Position numbers and translations under genes: made by a program. Under the pieces are notes generated by a model. The model saw only the letters and a list, made by a program, of their open reading frames with translations. It made no database searches and was not told where the DNA came from. Below, piece by piece: positions 27,021 to 35,696 of a DNA stretch of 51,707 nt; position 1 is the stretch's first letter; every line of letters begins with the position of its first letter. This DNA is from an uncultured Gemmatimonadota bacterium. Lineage in GTDB: Bacteria; Gemmatimonadota; Gemmatimonadetes; Gemmatimonadales; Gemmatimonadaceae. The stretch lies in NCBI GenBank assembly GCA_946480295.1, contig CAMLIT010000016.1, positions 1 to 51,707 of the forward strand, given 5' to 3'.

Positions 27021-27440
27021 CTACTCGCGCGAGGCGAGCTTCGCGCGCAGCGCCGCGGCGCTGGATTGCAGCTTCTGCTGGGAATCCAGCAGCTTCGTCT
27101 TCGCCTTGCGCAGCGCGAGCTGCATGCGGTTCGTCACCTCGGCCGCTCCCGGCGCGGCTCGCCGGGCGCCGGGAAGGCGTCGCCGGAGCTCGGGTGGCGC
27201 GGCCACGTCACGCATCCCACCGAGCCGTGGGGCGGGGCGGCTCGCGCCGGGCGGGCTCCCGGGCGGCGCGCCGATCGAACGCGTCGGCAGGGGAAGCATC
27301 GCGCCGTCGGCCGGGGCGGCGAAGCCCGCTCCCCTTTGGAGCGGCCCCGCGCCGGCATTCGTCCGGCCGATGGGAGCGCCGGGTGGCGGTGAGGGCGCGA
27401 AGGGCTGAAGCGGACCGCGCGCAGAAGAGCGTCTCGACAT
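27021..27440 (-). CDS. Pro-rich protein with C-terminal coiled coil, unknown function
   Basis: The 139-residue protein starts at ATG 27440, three bases after the stop of the protease gene, so translation is probably coupled. Residues 1-100 are Pro/Gly/Ala/Arg-rich and likely disordered. The last 35 residues (from VTNRMQLALRKAKTKLLDSQ to the end) are a Leu/Ala/Lys helix that should form a coiled coil. No signal peptide or known motif is visible. It is the last gene of the run that begins with gvpA. It could be an assembly or adaptor partner of the protease; that is inference. Confidence 0.65.
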   Translation of the reverse strand: MSRRSSARGPLQPFAPSPPPGAPIGRTNAGAGPLQRGAGFAAPADGAMLPLPTRSIGAPPGSPPGASRPAPRLGGMRDVAAPPELRRRLPGARRAAPGAAEVTNRMQLALRKAKTKLLDSQQKLQSSAAALRAKLASRE

Positions 27441-27443
27441 TGC

Positions 27444-28154
27444 TCACCCCATTCCGTGCGGAGCGGCGCGGACCGCGCGCACCGGTGGTGCTCCCAGGGC
27501 CTCCTTGGCCATCCGGAGCATGTCATGGAGATAATAGCCGCTCGTCGCGATCGTGACCGTGTTGTCGGTCGCAATCGGGATGTGGCCAACGCGCAGGACC
27601 TCCGGCGGGGCGAAGGCGCCGCGCAGGATCCCGTGGACGATCCCGTCCTGCCGGCCGATGACCGCGGAGCCGGAGAGGCCAGGCTGGTCCTGGATAGACA
27701 GCACCAGCTCGTCCACGGTCACGCCCTCGAGCACCTGGCGCCGTGCGAGCGCGACCACGTGTCCGGGACTCCACGTCTCGAGGAAGGAGCCGACCGGCGC
27801 GAAGGGATAACCGAGGACGACGACGTCGCTCCCGACGACGATCTGGCCTGGCGCGGTGGCGATGCGCGGCAGCGGCGTGTTCGGCCCGGTCTGCGCTTCC
27901 GCCGCGAGGATCACGAGGTCCGCGAACGGATTGCTCGCCACGATCCGGGCCGCCAGCGCCGGTGTCTGGAAGAGCGGGTACGTCTGCGGCAGCGCGCAGT
28001 TCCCCTGATGCGGCGGCACGGCGATGCGGACGTCGTCGAACTCTCCGATGATGTGGAGAGCCGTGCCGAAGAGAAGATGGTTGCCGTGCTGCGCCAGCAG
28101 GACGGCGGAGCCGACCAGACGCTCGCGCGCGGCAACGGGAAAGACGAGAGCCAT
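27444..28154 (-). CDS. Trypsin-like serine protease, no export signal
   Basis: The 236-residue protein starts at ATG 28154 with GAGG upstream. It reads as a chymotrypsin-fold protease: His34 in GTALHII, Asp79 in FADLVIL and nucleophile Ser161 in GLSGSAV, in the order and spacing of the family. There is no signal peptide, so it probably acts in the cytoplasm unless exported otherwise. The substrate is unknown. It lies 58 bases after the 1259-residue gene and directly before the coiled-coil gene. In this context it may process the repeat protein or a gas-vesicle component; that is inference. Confidence 0.8.
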   Translation of the reverse strand: MALVFPVAARERLVGSAVLLAQHGNHLLFGTALHIIGEFDDVRIAVPPHQGNCALPQTYPLFQTPALAARIVASNPFADLVILAAEAQTGPNTPLPRIATAPGQIVVGSDVVVLGYPFAPVGSFLETWSPGHVVALARRQVLEGVTVDELVLSIQDQPGLSGSAVIGRQDGIVHGILRGAFAPPEVLRVGHIPIATDNTVTIATSGYYLHDMLRMAKEALGAPPVRAVRAAPHGMG

Positions 28155-28212
28155 AAGCGGACCTCAAAGCAAGGCAACAAGACACACGGTGTTCACGTCT
28201 GGATCGTCCTGC

Positions 28213-31200
28213 CTATCCAGCGATCAGGCACGGCCTCAGCCATTCATCGTCGTCGCGCGCGAGAATCATCCGCTCATGCGCCCGGCCGACTCCGGCGCCG
28301 GCGAGCAGCTTCGGCACCCGCTCCTCATCCACTTCCGCAAGAATCGCCCGCTCGCGAGCGTGGCCCGCTCCGCCTCCCGTGCCGGAGGCATGTCGCGGCT
28401 CGCCGTCGTCGCGGACGAGAGCCAGTCGCGGCGCTTCGGGGTCGTGCGCCCGGCCGGCGACGAGGGTGGACATCGGTTCGCCATCCTCCCGCGCCAGGAT
28501 CGCCGGCTCGCCCACCGCGCGATCCGCCTGGCCGACGAAGAGACCCGACCCACGCGCCTCGCCACCCTCCACCACGATCGCACGCTCGTTCGGCTGGACG
28601 GCGCCCGTCCCGGCCATCGCGGCGAGACCGGGCTGTTCGTCCGGCGCGGCGAACGACAGCGCCTCCGCGTCGCGCATCCGCCCGGCGCGCACGCTCGGCG
28701 TCCGCTCCGCCTCCTCGCCCTCGACGATCGCTCGCTCTTCGGTGCCGGACGGCCGGTCGCCGGATCGCGCGGAGAGCTTCAGCTCGTCCTCGTCCCGGGC
28801 GACGATCACCTGATCCTCCCCCTGCGGATAGCCGGTGTGCACGCTGGACGAGCGTGCGTCGTCGCTCCGCGCGAGAATCGTCTCCTCGTATGGCTGGAGC
28901 CCACTCGCGCCGGAAGCCACCATGAGCGTCGGCTCACCTTCGGTTCGAGCGACCACGAGCGGCTCCGCGCCGGGATCGTGAGCGAGGCCGGCGTACAACC
29001 CCGGCGACCGATCGTCGTCGTTCGGGAGAATCTCCCAGTCGGCGTCCGCGTTCCGATGTCCGCTCGCGCCGACGACGGCCAGCCCGCTCTCGCGCTCCAG
29101 CACCAGCTCGCCGTGCTCGGGTGCCGCGCCCGTCTCGCGCACGGCCGCCTCGCCATCGTTCTTCGCGCTCGCCGGCTCGGCGGCGCGGATGACATCGACG
29201 ATCAGGCCGTCCGTGTCGAGCGCGAACCGGCGCGCCCGCTCGCGACGGAAGAGGAAGGTCGCGAAGTGAGCCCTGAGCAGGGCGGGGCGCCGCTGCAATC
29301 GTTCCACCGCGCCCGGGTCGCTGCCGTCGTTCACGCGCGTCCGTGCGCGAGCCAGCTCCAGCCGGAGCTTCGGTACGACGTCGAACATCTCATCGCGATG
29401 CTGCTCGAGCAGCTGGTCGCTCGCGGCCAGCACGGCGGGATCGTCGTCCATCGCGATCTGCGCCGGATCGTCGACCTCCGGCTCACCCGTGACGGGATTC
29501 GGCCGGAGATAGGGAGACTTGAAGAAGTGGAGCATGGAGAACAGCTCCGCGCTCCCGAGCTCCGGGCGCATGCGGTAGACGGCGCAGTTGCCGTAGTACG
29601 CGATGGGCCCCGCCGGATCGATCAGCCGGTCCAGGTCCATCTCGCGTCCGCCGGAATACGCCGCGAACTGCCCGTCCACGCTCGCCGTCGTCAGGCGAGC
29701 GCCGAGCTCGTCGATCGTCAGCGTGCCCGCGGACTCGAGCTCGAAGCGCCAGTCGAGCGGCACCTTCCTGCCCGACTTCCTGTAGCGCATGCTCCGCTGC
29801 TGCGGATCCTCCTCCTGCCAGATGGCGCGCTGGTAGTGGAGGACGTTCGCCCTGACGTGCTCGTAGAGCCGTTCCCGCTTTGCCTCCACCTCCCCCTGCC
29901 CCTCGGCGGGCACCCGCCCCCGCACCGCCGGATCGCGCGAGCCCGCGTCCTGCCGGATCGTGTCGAGCGCGTCGCGAAAGGATTCGTCCAGCAGCACCTT
30001 CGCGAGGATCCAGTCGTGCCGCCGCACCCAGGACAGGTCGATCTCCGCCGGCGTCGGGAGCTTCTCCGCGACGAGGACGACGTTCTGTATCTCGGCCGGT
30101 CGGGTCAGGACCTCGTAGCGGTTCTGCAGCCTGCTGTGGACGTAAGTCGCCGCGTCATTGTCGGCGGAGTCGTCACCGTCCACCGTGGATGGCGCATCCG
30201 CCTCCTCCTCCCCGTCGGCGGTCGCCGCGGTTCGCGCGCGACGGTCGATCTCGCACGCCATCCTCTGCACGACGTCGCTGACACGCGCGGTAGTCTCGCG
30301 GCTGCTCTCGCGGCACTCCGCCTCCAGGCCCATGTCGGTCCTGGCGGCGAGATCGCGCACTCCCGTGTTGACGCTGCCGTCACGGTCCCGGGGCCACTTC
30401 ATCGCGCCGATCGTCGCCCGGATCGCCTCGTCCACGATCTCGTGCAGCGTCCTCCTCGCGTCGCCCTGCACGACGGCCGTCTCGACGCCCTGCGGATCCG
30501 CCGCGCCGAGCGGCGCGCGCTCCCGCTGCCTCGCAACGGATGGGGTCGTGCGGAGCACCTCGCCGCGCTGGACGCCGAGATGCCTCCACTCCTGCCGATA
30601 CACCACCCGCAGGCCGACGTTGACCTCGCCCGCCGGGACGGTCGCGAAGGGCCACGCCGTCGCGCCGCCGCGCGGTCGATTCACATCGCGTACGACCAGA
30701 TCGGCCGCCTTCCGGCCGCCCTCGCCGTATCGGTCGACCAGCGCCTGGCGAAGGTTGATCCACTCCTGCTTCAGCAGCGGCACCTGCGCGGGCATCGGCA
30801 GCGCGCGCTGCGACATGCGCACCACCGCCGCGAAGTCGCTGCCGAAGCGCGACGAGAGGCTCTGGGACGCCGCCCAGTAGCGGCGGATGATCGAGAAGAA
30901 CTCCTCCTTCAGGAACCAGGCGGCCGCCGAGCCGAGGCTCTGGATGGTGAAGCAGATGTCGGCGAAGTCGGCGAGCACGTCGCCTTCGAGGTAGAGCAGC
31001 AGGATGTCCGTCGCGGCGGCGGCGTCGTAGGTGCGGTCCGAGCCGATGTCGACCACGCGGCCGCTGTCGTCCACCGTCCGCTGGTGGATCCGGCGGTTCG
31101 TGGCGTCCGGCTCGCGCACGAGGGTGTAGTACGCACCCCGGTGCGACACCGACGCCGGCGAGCTCGCGAGCAGCGCCGTGAGCGAGCTCCAGATGCCCGC

Positions 31201-31992
31201 GAGCACCTCGAGCTTGAACCGGAGGTAGAATGCCTCGTACTCGCGACTCCGCAGGGCGTTGATCGTCTCGACCTCGGGTCGCGTGACCCAGACGAGGCGC
31301 GGCGCCGCCCCCCTGTCGTTCGGTGGCGGTTCCAGCGCGGGGCGGATCTCGGCGAAGTCCACGCGGGCCACCGCGTCGCCGCGCCGTGCGAGCGCGCCCT
31401 CCTCCGGGTCGCGCCCGCCGGAGACCCGCACCGCGGTCGCCGGATAGCGGAATCGGAGAACGAGCATGCCGTCGGCGTCGGTCTCCACCGTCAGTCCCTG
31501 GTGGCGGACGTTGCAGAGCTTCGGGTCCGTCTGGACGCAGTGCTCCACCCAGCCGATCTGCTTCGGTTGCGCGCCGGCGCCGGCGACGAGCATCACCGCC
31601 TGCCGATTGCCCGAGACGTGCGCGAAGGTGACGGTATGGCCCGGATGGCGCTTCCGGAGCGCGTCGAGCAGCGCGCGCGCCTCCGGCGTCGCCCGGCACG
31701 GCACCTTCGTGCGCAAGCGGTGGAGGCGCATCGGAGCGCCGACGCCGGAGGCGCCGCTCCCGACGACCGCGTCGCCCTGCACGTGCTGCCGGTACCACCC
31801 CTTCCGCTTCTCTCGCGCGACGCGGTCCTCCGCGTCGCGTTCACGCAGCATTCGCACGACGCCGTCGTATCGCGCGTCCCGCGCGGGCGCATTCCTGCGC
31901 GCGCTCGACTGGCTCGAGCGCGCGGTTCCGGTGATCGCGCGGCGCGAACCAGCGTGGTCCTTCTGCATCAGCTTCGTGAACCAACGGGCCAT
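28213..31992 (-). CDS. 1259-residue protein with C-terminal degenerate repeats, unknown function
   Basis: The protein starts at ATG 31992 with AGGAG nine bases upstream. It has no signal peptide; the N-terminus is basic. The region 1-400 contains a block around EVETINALRSREYEAFYLRF and long helical segments (DILLLYLEGDVLADFADICF); a motif EWRHLGVQRGEVLRT is at about 470-485; 600-800 is rich in charged helices; about 760-850 includes YYGNCAVYRMRPELGSAELF. From residue 952 to the end run about twelve 23-27-residue repeats, listed separately. I do not recognise a family or catalytic motif. Its size, charge and repeats suggest a scaffold or filament-binding protein. It is placed after the amidase-holin gene in the run starting at gvpA. 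Confidence 0.85.
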   Translation of the reverse strand: MARWFTKLMQKDHAGSRRAITGTARSSQSSARRNAPARDARYDGVVRMLRERDAEDRVAREKRKGWYRQHVQGDAVVGSGASGVGAPMRLHRLRTKVPCRATPEARALLDALRKRHPGHTVTFAHVSGNRQAVMLVAGAGAQPKQIGWVEHCVQTDPKLCNVRHQGLTVETDADGMLVLRFRYPATAVRVSGGRDPEEGALARRGDAVARVDFAEIRPALEPPPNDRGAAPRLVWVTRPEVETINALRSREYEAFYLRFKLEVLAGIWSSLTALLASSPASVSHRGAYYTLVREPDATNRRIHQRTVDDSGRVVDIGSDRTYDAAAATDILLLYLEGDVLADFADICFTIQSLGSAAAWFLKEEFFSIIRRYWAASQSLSSRFGSDFAAVVRMSQRALPMPAQVPLLKQEWINLRQALVDRYGEGGRKAADLVVRDVNRPRGGATAWPFATVPAGEVNVGLRVVYRQEWRHLGVQRGEVLRTTPSVARQRERAPLGAADPQGVETAVVQGDARRTLHEIVDEAIRATIGAMKWPRDRDGSVNTGVRDLAARTDMGLEAECRESSRETTARVSDVVQRMACEIDRRARTAATADGEEEADAPSTVDGDDSADNDAATYVHSRLQNRYEVLTRPAEIQNVVLVAEKLPTPAEIDLSWVRRHDWILAKVLLDESFRDALDTIRQDAGSRDPAVRGRVPAEGQGEVEAKRERLYEHVRANVLHYQRAIWQEEDPQQRSMRYRKSGRKVPLDWRFELESAGTLTIDELGARLTTASVDGQFAAYSGGREMDLDRLIDPAGPIAYYGNCAVYRMRPELGSAELFSMLHFFKSPYLRPNPVTGEPEVDDPAQIAMDDDPAVLAASDQLLEQHRDEMFDVVPKLRLELARARTRVNDGSDPGAVERLQRRPALLRAHFATFLFRRERARRFALDTDGLIVDVIRAAEPASAKNDGEAAVRETGAAPEHGELVLERESGLAVVGASGHRNADADWEILPNDDDRSPGLYAGLAHDPGAEPLVVARTEGEPTLMVASGASGLQPYEETILARSDDARSSSVHTGYPQGEDQVIVARDEDELKLSARSGDRPSGTEERAIVEGEEAERTPSVRAGRMRDAEALSFAAPDEQPGLAAMAGTGAVQPNERAIVVEGGEARGSGLFVGQADRAVGEPAILAREDGEPMSTLVAGRAHDPEAPRLALVRDDGEPRHASGTGGGAGHARERAILAEVDEERVPKLLAGAGVGRAHERMILARDDDEWLRPCLIAG
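28216..29139 (-). repeat. Protein-level tandem repeat region, about 12 units of 23-27 residues
   Basis: Units follow the pattern x-A-G, 6-9 variable residues, E-R-x-I-(L/V)-A-R, then an acidic D/E-D/G-E patch and four to six residues ending in Leu or Val. Clear examples are HERMILARDDDEW, RERAILAEVDEER, GEPAILAREDGEP and EETILARSDDAR. The units are diverged in DNA, so this is an old duplication kept by selection. Confidence 0.75.
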
Positions 31993-32118
31993 GCGACATC
32001 TCCTGCCATCTCGTGCCGCTCCCCGCGCCTGACGTGGACGCGGGTCGTGCTCGACGCCGAGGGCCGCTACCCGGATGCGGGCGACGAGTCCTCGCGCGCT
32101 CGAACTGCGCAGGCCATC

Positions 32119-33075
32119 TCACCGCCGGCCTGCTACCGCTCCTCCCTGGTGATACCGGGGGGCCTGCCCGGGCACGCCGCGGGGCCTGGGGGGCAGGCGG
32201 CGGTCGACTTCCCTGCCCGTGCGCTTCCGCTTGATGACCAGGCGGAGGATGATGTTCACCACCGCGACCACGAGCAGCGCCCACGGCGTGCCGCGCTCCG
32301 GCAGCGTGATCCCCACCCTGTGCACCACGTTGAGCGCATCGGCCACCAGCACTCCCCCGGCGGCGAGCACCGTGAGCGCGTTCAACCAGCGGGTCGCCGT
32401 GCGTGACGCCGCCTTCGACGCCGGACGTGCCGGTGTCGTGGGCCGCGACGTCGCCGCGACCGGTGCGGGCTTCCGCGCCGGCGTGACGGCGGTGGCCGAG
32501 GGAAGGGCGACCGACGGAAGCGCGGCCGGCGTGAGCGCCGGCGCCAGCTCCGCCGGCGCCAGTGCGACGGTCGGCTCGAGGCTGTCCATGACGAGGGCGC
32601 GGAAGCGCGGCCAGTCCCAGCCGACCGGGTCCGTGCGCCGCCCCGGCGCGATCTCGGCGTGGCCGACCACGTCCGTGAGCGCGAGCCCCTGCCGGCAGTA
32701 GTGCGCGACGATCGCCGCCACGCGCGCGTACTGCGCCGCGGTGTACGGCTCCCCGTCGTTCCGGTTGGCGATCTCGATGCCGAGCGTGATCGAGTTGACG
32801 TCGGCCGTGCCGCGCCACCAGGCGCGCCCCGCGTGCCAGGCCCGCTGCTGGTCGCCGACGAGGCGCGTCGCGCGCCCGCTGCGGCCGACGAAGAGGTGGC
32901 AGCTCACGCGACTACGCGGGGAGCGGAGCCAGGCCAGGGCGCGCCCCTCGTGCCCCGCGTCCTGCGTGGCGTGCAGGACGATGCCGGCGATGGCCGGCGC
33001 CTGCCGGGCGTCGTGGTTGGGGCTCGGCGCCAGGTGATCGCCGGTGTATGACGTGAGCTGCAGCAACGTGATCAC
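32119..33075 (-). CDS. N-acetylmuramoyl-L-alanine amidase with holin-like C-terminal hairpin, copy A
   Basis: The 318-residue protein starts at GTG 33075, with GGAGG 8 bases before it. Residues 1-165 are an Amidase_2 (PGRP-like) zinc domain: His35 in IVLHATQ, and HAEIAPGRRTDP supplying the other His and the acidic residue. It would cleave the amide between MurNAc and L-Ala in peptidoglycan. A Pro/Ala linker follows, then two membrane helices (LNALTVLAAGGVLVADAL and WALLVVAVVNIILRL) and a basic tail. The ending resembles phage holins with VNIxLRL. No signal peptide is visible, so export may depend on the helices. The first 498 bp of the gene region is repeated in inverted orientation at 41720-42217. 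Confidence 0.85.
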   Translation of the reverse strand: MITLLQLTSYTGDHLAPSPNHDARQAPAIAGIVLHATQDAGHEGRALAWLRSPRSRVSCHLFVGRSGRATRLVGDQQRAWHAGRAWWRGTADVNSITLGIEIANRNDGEPYTAAQYARVAAIVAHYCRQGLALTDVVGHAEIAPGRRTDPVGWDWPRFRALVMDSLEPTVALAPAELAPALTPAALPSVALPSATAVTPARKPAPVAATSRPTTPARPASKAASRTATRWLNALTVLAAGGVLVADALNVVHRVGITLPERGTPWALLVVAVVNIILRLVIKRKRTGREVDRRLPPRPRGVPGQAPRYHQGGAVAGRR

Positions 33076-33087
33076 GCGCCGTCCTCC
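32590..33087 (-). repeat. Long inverted repeat, copy A (amidase catalytic domain)
   Basis: This 498-bp segment runs from the Shine-Dalgarno of copy A to the end of its catalytic domain. It matches 41720-42217 in inverted orientation with no length difference. By eye only a handful of bases differ, most of them in the last 60 bases (encoding GRRTDPVG versus GQRTDPAG). Homology stops abruptly at both ends. Confidence 0.88.
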
Positions 33088-33270
33088 AGGCGCTGGGCAG
33101 CCATCCGCGACCACGTCGTCGCCCGAACACACCACGCAAACGGGCAAATAGTGGACCTTGGGCGCCTTCCGATCACCATCATCCGCAGGCGAGTATCGCG
33201 GACGGTGGACGTGACGATGCAGGCCGCGCACGGGGAAGCCACCGCGCCCGGTCGTTCGCTCGAGGAAGGA

Positions 33271-34695
33271 TCAGCGCATTGCCTTCCGTTTCTGGCACGC
33301 GCTGCCCGGCGCTTCGGACAGCTCGATGTCGAAGTCGGCGACGATGCCCTGCGGGGCGATCGTCACGACGCGCACCGATCGCACGTGCGCCTCCGTCGCC
33401 GTGAGGAGCAGGCACGCCCCGCCCCACGACACCGACAGCTGGTCCTGCGCCTTCGCCACCGCCGCCTCGAGCTGCGGCGTCAGGTCGATCCGTACGTTCC
33501 GGATGCGGTCGAGCAGCTTCCTCTCGAAGCTGCCCGCCCGCCATTTCACGATCAGGTTGTGCGTGGCGACGTCGATACTCGGCGCCTCGAAGCGGAGGGT
33601 GTCGTGCTCGACCACCGGCACCGCCGTCGCGCGGATCGCCCCCGACACCCCGCCGCCGAAGATCAGCGCCACCTGGTAGCTGCCCGACATCCCCATGTCG
33701 AGCACGACCGAGCCGCCGCTCGTGCTGACCCGCGGCGTCTCGAGATACACGTCGCGCAGGCGGTCCGTCCCGCAGTCCACCCGCGCGCAGGGATAGAGCC
33801 GATGCTGGTCGGTGAACAGCGCGCTGTCGAGCGCCACGCTCATCGCATCCGTGCTCATGAACACCGGGAGCGGCAGCGTGACCGCGCTCGATGGGCCGCG
33901 CGCGAAACCGAGCGCGAGCGCGTCTCGCATGCTCTGCACCGACACCGAGAAGCTCGTCCCGCGCTGGGCGGGGGCCTTCCCGCTGCCGCCATGTTCGGAG
34001 TGCACGGCGATCGACGCCTGCACACTGTAGGCGCCGGGGCGGGGGAGCGTCGCCGCGACCCAGGTCTCGCCGGGCACCGATCGGAGCGGGATCAGCCGGT
34101 TCTGCCCGTCCCGCACCTCGAGATGCGCCTCACGCGCCGTCGCACCCGACACCCGGAGGATCAGCGTGTCGCTCGCGTCGCCGCTCGCGTTGAGCGTGAG
34201 CTCGAGCCGTCCGGTCGCGCGCGCATCCGCCGTGGCGAGGGTGTTGTGCGAGCCGCGGCAGACGACGAACTGCCCGCGCCAGAGCCCGCCCTTCGCGTAC
34301 GTCGTGGTCGAGAGCGAGAAGCCGAACTGCCGCACGCCGAGCACGGGCAGCGGCTGGAACGCGGCCGTCGCCTGCGCATGCGATTGCGCGCCCTCGCTCC
34401 CGCACGAGCGCCGGAGCTCGTCGCCGTCGCGGCTCGCGGCCGCGTCGATCGCCTGATCCGCGCCAGATGCCCGGCTGTCCGTCGCCGGTGCTCCGTCGGC
34501 CGTCGCTCTCGTGAAGGCGTCGCCGAACGCGATCGCCGTCAGGTCGGAGACGTACGCCTCCTCCGGGCGCGGCGCCGTGACGGGCGCGTCTTCGTCCGAC
34601 GCACTCGCGGGTGTCGTCCCGACGGTCGGCACCGCGCGATGACACGCGGCGAGCGACGACAGGACGGCGGCGAGAAGGATCCCTCGCGTGAGCAT
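33271..34695 (-). CDS. Outer-membrane or periplasmic lipoprotein, unknown function
   Basis: The 474-residue protein has a lipoprotein signal (GILLAAVLSSLAAC, lipid-attached Cys18). Residues 20-110 are a low-complexity acidic/Ala linker. The body is beta-rich: about 150-230 has an Ig/pre-peptidase-like look (LELTLNASGDASDTLILRVS and PRPGAYSVQASIAV), and the last 220 residues contain VVLDMGMSGSYQVALIFGGG and DLTPQLEAAVAKAQDQLSVS, faintly like barrel-rim or DUF4403-type proteins. That resemblance is not secure. It follows another lipoprotein gene by 66 bases and precedes amidase copy A by 195 bases. Its role with gas-vesicle genes is unknown. Confidence 0.8.
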   Translation of the reverse strand: MLTRGILLAAVLSSLAACHRAVPTVGTTPASASDEDAPVTAPRPEEAYVSDLTAIAFGDAFTRATADGAPATDSRASGADQAIDAAASRDGDELRRSCGSEGAQSHAQATAAFQPLPVLGVRQFGFSLSTTTYAKGGLWRGQFVVCRGSHNTLATADARATGRLELTLNASGDASDTLILRVSGATAREAHLEVRDGQNRLIPLRSVPGETWVAATLPRPGAYSVQASIAVHSEHGGSGKAPAQRGTSFSVSVQSMRDALALGFARGPSSAVTLPLPVFMSTDAMSVALDSALFTDQHRLYPCARVDCGTDRLRDVYLETPRVSTSGGSVVLDMGMSGSYQVALIFGGGVSGAIRATAVPVVEHDTLRFEAPSIDVATHNLIVKWRAGSFERKLLDRIRNVRIDLTPQLEAAVAKAQDQLSVSWGGACLLLTATEAHVRSVRVVTIAPQGIVADFDIELSEAPGSACQKRKAMR

Positions 34696-34761
34696 GGCTG
34701 CGGGGTCGGCGGGGGACGGCGGTGACGCACGACGCGTCAGGCGCGCGCCGCTCCGGCGTCG

Positions 34762-35625
34762 CTACTTCTCCGGGGTGGCCCTGATCACGAGCGTCGCCAC
34801 GACCGGTGGCAGGGGCTCCTCCATCTTCTGCTTCGGGTAGCGTCGGTTGTCGACGTCGTAGACGAAGACGTTCGCCTGGGTGGACTGGTTGTCCACGAGC
34901 CAGATCTCGAGTCGCGCCGACCAGTTGCCGTTCGCATCGGGCGCGACGGGCACCACCTGGAAATAGATCTTGTGCTCCCCGGAGCCACCGAACCTCGGGT
35001 TGGCGATGCTGGGCGGAAGGTCGGGAGCGGCTGCCGCGGGAGCGGTGCGCAGGTAGCGCTGGAACGCTTCCTGGACGAGCACCTCGGCGGCGGCGGGGGC
35101 CACGCGCTGCGCCGTCCCGATGCACGCGGTCGCCGCCGCGCCGGTCAGGTCCCTGCATCGCCTGATCGGGTACTCGCGCAGGAACGACTCGACGTCCACG
35201 GGCAGGCTGATCTCGCGGTTCGTGACCCGCCCGCTCCAGAACTGGTTCGTCGGCTTGTCGATCCAGGCGTTGATGATGAGGTCTCCCGTCGTGCGACTGA
35301 CGCGCACCTGCACGCTGCGCCCGGTGATGTCGACCACCCCTTCGCCCATCCCGCGCAGGTAGAGCTTCTCGACGCTGTCCAGCTCCGTCCGGAGCTGCGC
35401 GTTGGTCGCCAGCAGCGTCTTGATCCCCGCCGGGTCCAGCCCCTCCAGCCCCTTCCTCAGGCTCACGGCGGCGCTCTCCGCGCTCACCCCCGCGCGCTGG
35501 ATGCCGGAGCTCGCGCCGAGGAGATCCGCCCCGGCCTGCGCGATGGGCTGGAGGGACGGAGTCTTCACGCACGCCGGAAGGGTGGAGACGACGCCGAGGA
35601 TCAGGCAGAGACGAAGGTGCCGCAT
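34762..35625 (-). CDS. Lipoprotein, unknown function
   Basis: The protein has 287 residues from ATG 35625, behind AGGAG. The lipobox is CLILGVVSTLPAC with Cys19. Next comes a helical region (about 25-75, with RAGVSAESAAVSLRKGLEGL). A beta-rich part follows (VVDITGRSVQVRVSRTTGDL). The C-terminal part (about 205-287) includes IYFQVVPVAPDANGNWSARL and DNRRYPKQKMEEPLPPV. No family was recognised. It would be anchored in the outer membrane. It lies 71 bases after gvpJ and 66 before the next lipoprotein gene, co-directional with both. Confidence 0.8.
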   Translation of the reverse strand: MRHLRLCLILGVVSTLPACVKTPSLQPIAQAGADLLGASSGIQRAGVSAESAAVSLRKGLEGLDPAGIKTLLATNAQLRTELDSVEKLYLRGMGEGVVDITGRSVQVRVSRTTGDLIINAWIDKPTNQFWSGRVTNREISLPVDVESFLREYPIRRCRDLTGAAATACIGTAQRVAPAAAEVLVQEAFQRYLRTAPAAAAPDLPPSIANPRFGGSGEHKIYFQVVPVAPDANGNWSARLEIWLVDNQSTQANVFVYDVDNRRYPKQKMEEPLPPVVATLVIRATPEK

Positions 35626-35696
35626 CGATGGCTCCTGCGAAGAGCGGCCGGTGGCGATCCAACCGGGCCGCGGCGATCGTGATGTCCACAAGGGGC

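Noticed and set aside
28216..29139. CRISPR-like or DNA satellite repeat
   Set aside because: The periodicity is visible only in the protein; the DNA units are strongly diverged and there are no identical repeats with spacers.
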